Source of the DNA: Pestalotiopsis fici W106-1
Taxonomy: Eukaryota; Ascomycota; Sordariomycetes; Amphisphaeriales; Sporocadaceae
Direction: 5' to 3'
NCBI RefSeq assembly: GCF_000516985.1
Contig: NW_006917103.1
Span: forward strand, 124,001-188,000
DNA: 64,000 bases
Shown: piece by piece, positions 35,722-46,700 of the stretch
Numbering within the stretch: the first letter of the stretch is position 1
Layout: every line of letters begins with the position of its first letter
Position numbers and translations under genes: made by a program
Notes under the pieces: model-generated
The model's database searches: none
The model's input: the letters and a program-made list of their open reading frames with translations, nothing else
Told to the model about the DNA's origin: nothing

Positions 35722-37518
35722 CTACATCTTTCGTCGTCTCACTCGAATAGTATCACGCAATGGAGGCGCTATATGCCCAAAGAACCATTGATTCCCCGGT
35801 CGCTTCGAGATTGGCTCAATCTCATAGTGCAAGAGAATATGAGCAAGCGCAATCTTCAACTGATTTGCCGCAAAGAATCTCCCCGGGCTGTCATGGTTGT
35901 CAGGGTTTGATCGAATACTAGGTAGTTTGTTGAGTAATGTACTCACCAAGCATGCGAACCATGGCTAAAGCCCATGAATTTGTCGCTCGTGGTGACAAGA
36001 GCCAGAGGGCTCTCACTCCTCGATCCCACAAACCGGAACGCATCATATGTGCTGGCGCTCTTGTAGATACTGTCGTCGTGATGAACGCTGTAGCCTGAAA
36101 TTCCTACTTTGGTGCCGCAGGGAATTCGCGATCCATTCGGTAGCGTTACACCTTTGGGAGCTACAACCATTTTCATGATGCCCCGCTCGATGAAGCCGTT
36201 GAGTCGCAAGCTCTCCCGTAAAGAGGAATCAATGTGCCTCATGCGAGCAAGACTTGACTTTGACCATCCTGCTTTCATCGTCTCATTGACCACCTCTTGG
36301 CGCATTAAATTGCATGTCGATACACAGTTGGATGTGGCAGCGATATCAAATATGCAATTAGTCAATGTAATAACTGATGATTGGATGGCCGCAAAGCAGA
36401 GCACTATGAAACGGCACGAGATGACTTTGGGGTCCAACTCTTCCAGAGAAACAACAGGCCGGTTCAGGGCATGGTCAATTGCCCATTGGATATAGTCATT
36501 CTACCAATCATGTTAGCGACTCGATTCGAATGATAACTTGTGATACATACACAAGGTTCTTGGTCAAATGTAGACAACTTGTCGGCACAATGGATCTTGT
36601 TGATTCGTTCTTTAATTATGGGCATGATATATCGACAGCATTTTTGATACTGCAAATAGTCATAATAGGTGACAAAAGGAGCAAACAGACTACGTCTCAT
36701 TAGTAAGCCATTAAATAACGCTACACGAAGTTGTCATGTAACTCACGGTCTCAAGAATGATGGAAAAACACTCAATGCTGCGGCAGAGAGCGCAACATTC
36801 CTGTTAAAGGAGCTACAGGCCCCGAGAAAGTCCTGGTCATGGCACAGGGGCTGCCCAATGAAGACGCGAGTTGACAGACGTGCAATCAAACTCAGCATAC
36901 TTTCATACAATTTCACTTCTCGCCAACTTCCTGCGTCCGAACCCCAAAGGTCTTCGAGGCAGGCCCGAGTTTCATCCACCATTTCCCCAGTAAAAGTGCC
37001 GAGAAGCTTTGCGAGTTCATGATTGACCACCTCCATATGTACCGGATTCTTTACCAGATTTGCGTGAAAGAAAGTGTGCTCGGCCTGGAGGAATTGACGG
37101 TTTACGTGCTCTTGACTCAAGACGGAGTCAGGCTGTTGGAGCAGCCACTGCAGCTGAGAACGGGGAAGAATGACTTGATGGCCATTAATGAAATACGGAA
37201 GAACATAGGCCTTTTCGTTTTTGGAAAACTGTTCCCGTGAGTCAACGCATGAATTATGTTTGGAGCCTGCTCACGCACTTGGTTGTAACCTTCATCAAGA
37301 AGGTCCTTGAGATTGAAAAAGCTGGCCAAATTTGCACGGATCCTTGCAATCGGGGTGACATGATTACCCATTCCTACCCACGGCAGAGTGTTGGGCAGAC
37401 CATGACTTGAAATCAGACGCCAAATCAAGTGGGCTAGTACAACCGTAGGAATGACCAGAAGAATAATTGTTAAGACTGTCGCCGATGGGGCAAATGTTAT
37501 CAAAGTTATGATTGCCAT
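35722..37518 (-). CDS. Cytochrome P450 monooxygenase
   Basis: Five exons, 37518-37279, 37228-36747, 36689-36551, 36500-35947 and 35887-35722, give 526 residues. A membrane anchor (LTIILLVIPTVVLAHLIWRL) at about residues 16-35 targets the ER, followed by the proline-rich hinge LPNTLPWVG. The K-helix ExxR is ESLR in DSSLRESLRLNG; the PERF-region equivalent is YDAFRFVG; the haem loop FSHGSHACPGRFF is rebuilt only when the last intron is removed, because its Cys codon spans the junction. The I-helix reads FAAIQSSVITLTN, so both usual Thr positions are Ser and the acidic position is Gln. Related fungal P450s usually have AAIHTT there. It oxidises an unknown substrate, and CYP family assignment needs alignment. 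An A-rich run immediately precedes the ATG. Confidence 0.9.
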
Positions 37519-39295
37519 TTTTTTTTTACTACAACCTAGGCTTTTTCAGAGTCAAGTTGATTGCCAATAAAGCTCAGTTCATGTAATATCAATGAGATTT
37601 CGGACGGGATTCAGCAAGGAATATATATATGACACAGGAGAAATAGTGTCGTCACCTTTATGGTTGCTCCATGCATGGCAGCATCGTGGTTGGGAGACAA
37701 CAGTCGATCCTGGTTCGTTATTAACATGGATAGATCCCGCCGGATAGTCAGTGTCGACGATAACTAAAAAGAAGAGCTATCATCACACAAAGTCACATCT
37801 GAAGAAGAGACCTGACCGGTTCCGGACCAGGGGTCCTCGGTGCAAGACGGGAGCAGCCGCTCATGGCGTTCCCGGTTGAACAAGGATTTTAAGCAACCAT
37901 GGAAAGCGCTAATCCCTACAAAATATCTGAAAAGATATTTTGCAAGTGTTGATTGTCCATGATGGTGTCTTCAAGAAGAAGGAACAGGGAAAAAGTCATT
38001 CTTCTAATGATCTGGGGGCGACTTTATCAAGGACTATTCCAAGGCCCGCGTCTCGAGATTCCAAGGTGAAAGACACGAGGTTTCTGAGAGCATAAAGTTA
38101 TGTGAACAATACTATTGTGCCTCGACCAGATCATTGAATGCGCATATTCCGTCGATAAACAGAATACAGTCAAGAGCATGATCAACCCTGTCGTGGTAGT
38201 TCTTGCCGGAAAACGAGAATATCCCTAGAAGGATCCAAAATACCAAGAACATTGTATGCAAAGGTTTGCTTTTCAAAGTCACATCAGGCTCGGCTCCAGA
38301 CAATCATCGGACTTGACTGCTCTCGTGACGTGCCATTGCCACCTCAAGAGATACCTACTAAGCGAGCTGAGCTGTCGTGGATATACACGGTAACAAGTGG
38401 GTATTTGCTCTCACAAGAGACTACTAATTCTAATCACCGGATTGGGAAAAAATGCCCTGGATGGTGACACGACTAGATACTTATCTTCAGGTCGCGCCCA
38501 AGAAGGGAGTGTTCTGTAAAGGTCGTCATGTCTGAGCAGAAAACAACCAATGGCAAATATGCCCTAATAAGCCCAGCCTGCTTACAAGCAAATAATTTAC
38601 TTGTTATCTAACATCAACCGTGACTTACGGGTGGTCTCACTGTCGCGAGTTCATGGTCGGCCGAGACAATAATCCCTACAGATGTAGAGAGATATGACAG
38701 AAATGAAGCGATCTGTGCGAGTGGCTCAATAAAGAAGTGTACACTCGGAGCCTAGGTAGTTATTCGCGATTCCATCCCAAATTGGCAATTTTTTTTTTGG
38801 AGCAATGTGCCTCACGCGCATCGGGCGGATGATGGATCCGTCTCCCGGAAACTTATAAGTGATAGATGATGGGCGGTGAATCCAATCCATCGGACTCCAA
38901 TTACACCGGTTCCAAATTAGAAATTGCCAAATGCTGACAGAATCATTCAGTGTCCAGAAATAAAAAGCAAGTCTACCGCGTGTCAAAGTCCACTTGTGGC
39001 TTAGGCTAGTAAACAGCTTGGCAACCTCGTCTGATATTCGTGCTATACTACCATAACTTCGGCCGCAGTAGAGAGGTTGTCGCCTGATTTGGCGTAATGA
39101 GTGGGTTGAGCTGAGCTGGGCATTTCCATGTTTTCCTGGCAAAGGCATTCTGCTTTGCCACAAGCTGGGAATGCAATGATGCTGCATCATATCGCCATGG
39201 AGAATATATTTCAAGGTAGATGGCACAAAGTTCTCGGATTTGAAACAAATTTCAGGATCAAGGACCTACCAATCTAATCATACCGGAGAAGAATA
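37519..39295. other. Divergent promoter region between P450 and hydrophobin-like gene
   Basis: About 1.8 kb between two divergently transcribed genes. A minus-strand frame at 38112-38303 includes one hydrophobic segment (TMFLVFWILLGIFSF) and could be the last exon of a small membrane protein, but no start or donor fits cleanly. Frame 38726-39226 shows no family resemblance. Confidence 0.45.
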
Positions 39296-39902
39296 ATGAA
39301 ATCATTCATTCGTTTGACCTCTTTTGCGGGCCTCTTCGCAGCTGGCTTGGCTGGCGTATCGCCCGAGGCAAGAATGGCACCCCGAATTGTATCTGGCCTT
39401 CTCACGGCCGTTGGTGATCTCGGCAACGCACCCCCTCCAGACCTGCTGTGGACGCTTGATCCATCTGCCGAGTGTACTGATATCAATCGAGGCAAACTAC
39501 AATGTTGCCGTGGATCCTTGGCTGGAGACCTTCCAATCGTTGTCTTTTTGGCCGCCGTGTACGGCTATGAACTGAATCCAAACGATGTCAACGGCGTAAT
39601 TTGTTAGTAAAGTCTACTTTGTGGTCAGCGCTATCTGCATAAACTCGGCAACAAAAGAGCAATAGACCCCGAGTCTCCAGAGATGAAGACAATTCGCTAA
39701 CCAATACGGATCTCTGGCCCAGGTGATTCCGAGTTAGACGAGTGTCCCGGCGTTAAGCTCTGTTGCCAGGTCACGGTTTTGGTGAGATATCTCGTTCCCG
39801 CGACAGTTGGCCGACTTAAGCCTCCTTGGCTAACATGTCTCTTTCTAGAATCCACTCCTGTCACTCTACTGTCAAGACTATGGTCCCCAAGGGTCAAGAT
39901 GA
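39296..39902 (+). CDS. Hydrophobin-like small secreted protein (eight cysteines)
   Basis: Three exons, 39296-39602, 39723-39781 and 39849-39902, give 139 residues. Residues 1-20 are a signal peptide. The eight cysteines (60, 70, 71, 103, 110, 116, 117, 130) follow the hydrophobin order C-CC-C-C-CC-C with 9, 31, 6, 5 and 12 residues between. This is near class I spacing, but the fourth-to-fifth gap (6) is shorter than usual. Only the GTTAGT donor at 39603 keeps the fourth Cys: the codon TGT is split T|GT and the reading frame continues into CDSELDECPGVKLCC. Hydrophobins self-assemble at air-water or cell-surface interfaces and coat conidia and hyphae. The C-terminal tail after the last Cys is short. 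Without an alignment, another class of small Cys-rich secreted protein remains possible. Confidence 0.75.
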
Positions 39903-40252
39903 TTTCTTCATAAAATTGAGTTTGGCGTTCTAGTCCGTGGACCTTTTGTCTCTTCCTCTCTATATGCTTGCCATGCGTGCGTTGGTACATATTCGTACAT
40001 AGTGATACAATAGTGCTCAAGATGCGTCTTTTCCCAGCTTCCTGTTACTCCGAGGGGTGATACCCAGTTGTACAAGAGTGAAATATCACTCTCTGTATTG
40101 TACACAATATGATGCAGTGTTGCCTCCTATACTCATGTCATATCATGTAGTACCGTCGTCTTACGTGTACTAAATATGAGCATTATGGATGAAGGGTGCA
40201 TGTGTCCAAGCACCGGAAAAAAAAAACATGGATTTTCCCATGGCGCGTTGAT
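39903..40252. other. Intergenic between convergent hydrophobin-like and COQ1-type genes
   Basis: 350 bp holding the two 3' flanks. Nothing else seen. Confidence 0.6.
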
Positions 40253-41685
40253 TTATTTGTTTCGTTTCAAAGTCTTGACGGCCATCTCGATCAGGCCATC
40301 TTTGGCATCGCTATCCGGAAAGGTGTCCAGAGCCGAAATAGCTTTCCGTGAATAATCCTCGGCTAAAGCACGGGTCTGTTCAATTCCATTGCTTTGCAGA
40401 ACCAGTTCTCGAGCCTAGAAAAGTTAGCAAAAACACACAAGGTATTAACATTGATTCAAGAAGGGGAGGGGGGGGAACCTACCCTAGCAGCATCTCCTTC
40501 CTGCTCAAACTTCCTGCCAACAAGTGAACCGAGCTCAGGGATGTCCTTCCAGGCAAAGAGTAAAGGTGCAGTCGCCAGGCCCAACTCAAGATCAGCCCCA
40601 GCGGGCTTGCCAAGATCCTTTTCACTCCTTGTGTAGTCCAGCATATCATCAACTAGCTGGAATGCAAGGCCCAAATTTTTTCCATACGCATAAGCTGCCT
40701 CGACTGTTGTGGCATCGGCTCGTCCTAAAAGGGCAGCAGCTCGGCATGACTTGGAGATCAAGCTGGCCGTCTTGAGATATGTCTTTTGCAAGTAGTAGGT
40801 CATTGTATCCTCCGACCACTTTGGGTTCCGCTCGTCGCGGGCAGTGTTCTTTAACTGCATGAACTCGCCCTCGACCAAATTCGCGATAACGGTAGCGAGC
40901 AACTCAACCACCTCGGCGTCCCGCAACCGGGCCAGAGCTACTGAGGCGCGGCCCAAAAGGAAATCGCCAGCCAAAACAGCCATCTTGTTTCCGAATTCAA
41001 GGTTGGCAGAAGGCGAGCCGCGTCTCGACACCGAATGATCAATGACATCGTCGTGCAACAGCGAAGCTGTGTGAATCAACTCGGTAATTTCGGCTAGGCG
41101 CCTCTGGGCTGGAAGGATGTCGCTCTCGGTCGATGCGGGATCGGATGAAAAGCTCGTCAAAGGCGAGGATGGGTTGACGTCGCGCAAGACATCCAAAGGA
41201 GAGATTGAGGTGTTGATGCCCTGGGTTGTCTCGGTCGGTGCAGGCTGGGGCGCTTTCGGGCATAGAGCTGATGCTCGCGACATGAGAAGCACAATCATGG
41301 GCCTGACGTGCTTACCCTCAGCTTGTGTGTAGTATTTTGCCACCTTGTCAAGAGATGGATGCCCAGAGCCGAGCAGCTGTCGTATGTTGCCCGTCAGGAA
41401 CTTCATCTCTTTGGCGACTATCCTTAACGGATCAATGTGCAGATCGCTGCTCTTGGAAGTCGCGCGAGAAACGGCATTGGAAACTATGTTGCCAGCCACC
41501 TGCACTGCAGCCCCCCATGCTGAGGATCTTCTCGAGGTGTTGTGATATGCCACTCTTTGGTTCCGTAACCTAATGTCTAGAAACGCTGCCCTCCTAAGGC
41601 AATCTGAACACGGCGATAATACTGACGTGCTCCCAGCGACCCGGGCTTGGAGGAGCAGCGATGCTCCCGGCCGAAGCTGCATCAT
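40253..41685 (-). CDS. COQ1: Mitochondrial long-chain polyprenyl diphosphate synthase (ubiquinone side chain)
   Basis: Exons 41685-40483 and 40414-40253 give 454 residues. The N-terminus (MMQLRPGASLLLQARVAGS) is Arg-rich without acidic residues, a mitochondrial presequence. Both aspartate-rich motifs for Mg2+ and prenyl diphosphate binding are present: DDVID in TASLLHDDVIDHS (first, FARM) and DDMLD in FQLVDDMLDYT (second, SARM). Other family blocks are GKHVRPMIVLLMSRA, FGNKMAVLAGDFLLGRASVALA, and the ending EMAVKTLKRNK. The enzyme condenses isopentenyl diphosphate onto an allylic primer to make the ubiquinone tail. A Ser/Pro-rich insert of about 50 residues before the first motif is common in filamentous fungal COQ1. 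It is not the cytosolic GGPP synthase used in diterpene clusters. It shares a 483-bp promoter region with the VMA12-like gene. Confidence 0.93.
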
Positions 41686-42168
41686 GGCGGTAAAAGGATG
41701 TCTCGAGGGACAATTAAGGCTGTGGATGTTCCGGCTATATCGACGAGAACATGAGTGCCGTTGGTATCGTGTCGCAGCAAATATCCGTCGAGTCCGAGGC
41801 CGCGTCGCAATTATCGATAGTGATTTCTATGGTCTCGAAAAAATTCAGGACCCAGCTGATGATTCGTTCAATGGAGCCGGCGCAAGGAACCCTGCAGCTG
41901 GAGCACATGTGGCTCAACCTCGGTCGCGGGTTCCATTTCTTGCCGATATGTGGCACGTATTTACAGCGCAAGTGCAGTGCCCAAGTATCCATCTGACTAG
42001 CGCTAATTTAGCCAGGAAACTGTGGCTGGCCGCTGGACATTATTGAAGAACTGGCAGCCTGGCAGTAACAGCACAAGGTTCCAGAAACTTGTCCACCTTG
42101 ACGATATCAAGTGCGATATTTCTATTGAAAAGTTTCTGGTCTTTTCAAAGGCTACCGAGACTGGAGAC
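41686..42168. promoter_or_regulatory. Bidirectional promoter region of COQ1- and VMA12-like genes
   Basis: 483 bp separates two divergent start codons. The plus-strand frame from 42022 is in frame with the VMA12-like start at 42169, so translation could begin up to 49 codons earlier. No specific binding site was identified. The promoter role is inferred from gene arrangement. Confidence 0.5.
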
Positions 42169-43045
42169 ATGGTTCTACTAACGATGACGGCCACCATCGT
42201 GGAGGTCATGAAGCAGCTTGACGACAAACCCGTTGACAGCCATGAAGAAGACAGTCCATCCGAGGAGCCAAGCCTCGCACACCCGGCCGTTGGAAAACCG
42301 ATCACACATGGCCAGATAATCAATGTGTGGAAGCAATCCAGAGGGGAGGGAAGTTTGGGATGCTCGCTGGAGAATCTCTTGCGTGGTGCGACAATCTATG
42401 TCCCGCCCCCTCCCCCAAAGCCGGAACCTGTACGGTACACCCGGAAACTTGTCGTATTGATACTAGCTAACACATGATCATGATCAGTCGGACGAGTATA
42501 AACAACTCATGGCTCGTCTTCGGAGAGAAGAAGAAGAGCGATCGTACGAGCGGATGATCAAGGCGCCACCGACCCGCGAAACGTTTGCCCAGCGATTTCC
42601 AATGGCTCCAATGACCATGGCCGATTCGTTTGCCGAAGCCAACAAACCAACAAGGCAATCCGACCTTGGCGAGGAGAACATAAATCACGGAGAGATACAG
42701 CAGCAGATCACCTTGATCATCAACTTTCTTGTCAGTATTGCCGGGTGTGCCGCAGCTTTCTGGATTTGTGCACAGTGGTGGAGCACGACGGCCAGACTTT
42801 TCCTCACCCTATTTGGCACCATAACTGTCGCAGTTTGCGAAGTCGCAGTCTACAATGCGTACAGCTGGCGAATGATAGAGGGCGACAAGAAGCAAAAGAA
42901 TACAAAAGAGGTCAAGGACATTGTCAAGACATGGGTCATTGGCGCAGACGAACCAACAAAGGAGGGTTATGAACCTGTGCTTATACAACCAATGGTCCAC
43001 GATACAAATTCGGACATTCGACAACGAAAAGTTGCGCCTTTTTGA
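42169..43045 (+). CDS. VMA12: VMA12-like ER assembly factor for the V-ATPase
   Basis: Exons 42169-42429 and 42488-43045 give 272 residues; the 58-nt intron is in phase 0. I take the start at 42169 (MVLLTMTATIVEVM) because family members start there; an in-frame ATG at 42022 would add 49 residues of unlike sequence. Recognisable parts are GKPITHGQIINVWKQ, LENLLRGATIYVPPPPPKPEP, and after the junction SDEYKQLMARLRREEEERSY, then two membrane helices (ITLIINFLVSIAGCAAAFWI and RLFLTLFGTITVAVCEVAVY). Yeast Vma12 (Vph2) acts in the ER membrane with Vma21 and Vma22 to assemble the V-ATPase Vo sector. The charged C-terminal tail faces the cytosol. The family match is by motif memory and no search was run. 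Confidence 0.85.
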
Positions 43046-43481
43046 AAACATTGTCTATACAGAATCTTATTTTCACCTTTTTCGAGTTGATTCTTGTCCG
43101 CTTTCCAGTCAATGTTGAACGCCTTTCACAGGTCTTATTAGTGGACATTCAAGACCAGGACCTCCGTCATCCCAGCTATCGCAGCGCCCCACTTGCCGCA
43201 TCGAGACACGGTCCCGCCGCCCCAAGCTTGACGCGTCAAGGGCCATTAAAGACGCGTCGACTTTCTCTGCCCCTCTCTCAGTAGGGAACAAGAAGCAATA
43301 CAAAATATTGATGACACAAGCAAGATGCGATACCTACCTTCTAATCATCACTAAACTAATTCGGCTTTGGTCTGTTCTCGGTACACATCTGTTTACTCTG
43401 TTCTTACACCTACACTGTTCAAGAGTGCCACAACCTTGCGCAGTGTAATTTTCGATTTTGGGAAGCAGGTCGACAGGATCG
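43046..43481. other. Intergenic, promoter of the ESCO-type zinc-finger gene
   Basis: 436 bp between two plus-strand genes. No gene seen. Confidence 0.55.
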
Positions 43482-44352
43482 ATGACGGATCACGTGGCCG
43501 CGGGCGCTCGAGGTCTCAACAGGTACGCGTTCTTTTGTCACGGCCAGCGGCTCTGTGGCTGACACAAGCCTGTAATGACACTGCTAACACATTCAAAGAC
43601 CGCCGTTGCGGACATATAGCAAACGTTCTGCGCCAAATTCCACCGAGCCCCCAGCCAAAAAACGGCGCGTCGAGTCGAGCAATGTTGACATTCACAGCAT
43701 TGCTGGCAGATTTGCACAAAAGCTCGAAGCGGCGTGTCAATCAAAACATGATCCTCAGTCACAAGTGCCTCTGCCGACACCTGCTCAACAACCAAAGAAA
43801 GGCACAATCTTGAGTTACTTCAAAGTCCGATCGCCGTCTTCGACAACATCATCGTCATGTGCGCAAGTATCCGAGGTCATACCACTTTCGTCCACGCCTC
43901 CATCCTCCATACCCTCTGAATCAAACGACTCTAGTTGCAAGAAACGTCGAAGATTGACGACCAAACCGCCCTTACGAAACAGCGACACGAGTAGCCCAGA
44001 GTCGGACGACGATGGCAGCAGCGACACCAAGCAACAGACACAAGTCACGAAGGATTCCAAGTCCACCGTCCAAGATGTCAATGGCAATCTCATTGATCAG
44101 GATCCTAGGGCCAAGGCAGAAAGGCCAGACGCTCGGGAAAGGGGCACTAAGAAAGGATCAAAATCCAAGAAAGCCACGGTGCAGACGACTTTAAGCCTGT
44201 CTTTGACTGAAAAGCAGTTCATCGAGTGCAACGAGTGCAACATGTTGTACAACCCATATCATGAGAAGGATCTAAAGATGCACAAGAAAAGACATGCTGC
44301 AGTGATGAAGGCAAATAAAGCAAAAGGCAAGGATGAAGCATGCTCTCACTAA
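43482..44352 (+). CDS. ESCO/Eco1-type zinc-finger protein lacking the acetyltransferase domain
   Basis: Exons 43482-43522 and 43599-44352 give 264 residues. The first exon (MTDHVAAGARGLN) joins through a split Arg codon to PPLRTYSKRSAPN, a start typical of fungal Eco1; the intron has a CTAAC branch site. A PCNA-interacting-like motif KGTILSYF lies near residue 80, and basic clusters (KKRR, KKRRR) suggest nuclear import. Near the C-terminus a TVQTTLSLSL motif precedes one C2H2 finger (CNECNMLYNPYHEKDLKMHKKRH), the ESCO zinc-finger pattern. Eco1 proteins normally continue with an acetyltransferase that acetylates Smc3 in cohesin. Here the frame stops about 20 residues after the finger, and I find no such domain in the next 700 bp. 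It may be a finger-only paralogue or a truncated gene. Confidence 0.8.
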
Positions 44353-45083
44353 GAGAGATTGGTTACCATGAAACTGGATGTGCCTGTTTTGTTGTCTTTT
44401 GCCTAGATGTTTGGCGTCATTTAGTTCTGTTTTTGATACCCCTAGAGTAATTTGTCTATTAGCCGTGCTGATATCTATCAAGAATGGCACCTCTAAATTG
44501 CAATGAGCAAGTCCCGATTCTCCATATACCTGTTGCCTGAAACTTTGCTCGCGAGCAGCAACATTCTCACTTTCTACCCACCAAATGCTAATCAAGCCTT
44601 GGGTTGTAATGTCGTTCCCGTGTAGGCCGGCTTCCTGTCCCAATTCCCTCGGGTATTTGGTGGTTTCTTTTATCTAGTCACGTTGCGTCTGGGCTGGTCT
44701 CTTTCCCCCGTCAGTCTGATGAGCTCTTAATTGCTGCAGCTACACGCTTCCATATCGTCCACGTTGATCAGCTACATCAGATAGTCACCGACGCAATAGC
44801 TTCCCACGGACGAATGGGCACACAATGATAGCATCGCACCTGTGCCTGCGGCTTGAAATATACGCACGACGCAACACATGCAATTCTTTAGCTCAAAGGA
44901 TGTGTCTTTTATGACCTGGAACACTGGTATCATGGAAGTGAAGAAAAACGGATTTGAGCGAGCGTACGAATCGAAGTCTATGTATCAGTAAAGTTGTTAC
45001 GTCACTTTGTGACAGTCTTAATAGGTCTTAAAAATTATGTACGATGGGCATATTAACAGAAGCAGCGGGCCAGTCGCCGTATC
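44353..45083. other. Intergenic, no acetyltransferase exon found
   Basis: About 0.73 kb of 3' flanks of two convergent genes. I searched by eye for a continuation of the ESCO acetyltransferase domain and found none. A minus-strand frame (44272-44643) overlaps the zinc-finger gene and has no recognisable family. Confidence 0.5.
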
Positions 45084-46700
45084 TTATAGAGCAAAGTTAC
45101 CCTTGCTGGCACCGGGAAACTTGTCGGTGACGTATGACAAAAAGTCAGTACCGTTGACGCTCAGATCATCCCAGGTTGGGCAGGAAAGATCGAGAAGCGG
45201 GTCCAGGATGGCGTTGTTGATGAGCTCAAGAGGTGTGGTGAGAGTTGCGAAAAGGGAGGAGAGCGAGTTGGGGGCAAAGGTCTTGACAACCTCCAAAGCG
45301 AAACAAAAGAGGTTGTTGCCCTCTAGCAGGGACGTGGCATTAAGCAGGCCGCCGGTAACGTCCTCCAGGTTCAGACCAGCAAAGCTGTTGGTCGTGCCCA
45401 GGTTGCCACCAACGCTGGCCAGGACGGGGTGCTTCATGATCCAGGAGACAAGGTCGAGGTTGAGGCTAACAAGGCCGTAGTCGACGGCGGTACGGTACCA
45501 GTTCTCGGGGATCTGCTCCCAGCCTTCTTTGTAGGTGAGCTCGCCATCCTCCTCGTACACACCAAAGAAACTGGCAAAAACTTCCTTGGCTGGAGAATAT
45601 TTTAGTAATTTTTCCTTTGCAATTTGGGTGCAAGAACAGATTTCTACTCACTCATGTTGCCGCCAAGAGGGAACTCGGTAGAGTGATTGCTAAGAACTCG
45701 TCCAACGAATGCATATCCGGCGTTGCGGGCAATCATGCCAGTGTAGGGACCATAGTAAAAGTACGGGTTGATTCCGACACTCTCATCGAATCGTGCGGCA
45801 GCTCGGTCACCAATATCCTCCATTGTCAAGGCGCCATCAATGTTGTCGTAGATATCCCGGAACAGGGTCATATTCATTGTCCATGCGTTGCCAGTAACGT
45901 AGAGGTCATCACGGGTACCGGAAGAGTCAGCCTCAATCCAGTTGTGGCTACCCTCGAGACCCCTGGGGGTACCTATACAGCAGGTCAGTTATATGCTCTT
46001 TTGTAACTATAGTCAGGGTTCATACCGAGGAGACCGCCCAAGTTCCCAAGAATGTTGGAGACCTTTGACGTCTCGCCACCAATTGAGAATCCGGGGTTAA
46101 GGGAAAGAGGGTCGCCAACACCGGCAGTTCCCATTATGGCAAGAACTGTTATAAGATCGATACCCATGCCATATACTAAACACAATTAGCTTTGGAGAGA
46201 CGATTGGGTATCAGTGAATGTCGGCTTACTAGTGTTACCGGCATCAATTAGGTCCAAGAACTAACACGGTTCCTTTAGTATTTTGCATGTTTAGAGGCAG
46301 CCGATTTGAAACACTCACACCAACAACGCCATCTCGGGGAATGTAGTTATGGTTGGCCAGAGCATTCAAACCCGGGCAGGGTCCGCGCTGGTCTCCGCCA
46401 TCAAAATCTGGTGCTTGGAATGCATGGTCGCCGGTGACTGGCCAATGTTAGTCTTCCTCTACTTCTTCTGTCGGCGGACGAGCACAACACACCATCGATC
46501 GGAGTCGTCAGCGGGTCGAATAGTAAGCGTTTGTTCTTGAGCTTCAATAAGCCTTCGTGCAAGTCCTGGGGCGTGATCTCGGAGGCGTCCGACAGCATGC
46601 CGCGCTGTGCGAGTTTGGCAAAGTTCTCGGCTGTTGGAAAAGAGTGGACCAGGCCGGAGAAGGGCGCCAGAAGGGCGGCGCATACGCCAAAGGACTTCAT
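45084..46700 (-). CDS. Secreted haem-thiolate peroxidase (chloroperoxidase/peroxygenase family)
   Basis: Six exons, 46700-46493, 46437-46319, 46260-46230, 46175-46026, 45972-45652 and 45589-45084, give 444 residues, including a 31-nt micro-exon (FLDLIDAGNT). Residues 1-20 form a signal peptide. The haem-ligating Cys90 lies in the family motif GPCPGLNALANHNYIPRDG; the distal acid-base Glu183 lies in HNWIEADSSGTRDD, which aligns with the EHD or EGD motif of chloroperoxidase and unspecific peroxygenases, with Ala replacing His/Gly. These enzymes use H2O2 to halogenate or oxygenate substrates; sterigmatocystin-cluster StcC is a relative. The long C-terminal half (about residues 280-444) is typical of the longer fungal subgroup. 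Substrate unknown. It is convergent with the zinc-finger gene and divergent from the receptor. Confidence 0.9.

Noticed and set aside
38112..38303. 63-codon minus ORF with one hydrophobic segment
   Set aside because: No start codon or upstream exon could be joined cleanly; may be a last exon but unsupported.
38726..39226. 166-codon minus ORF in the P450-hydrophobin gap
   Set aside because: No domain, signal peptide or splice pattern; likely chance.
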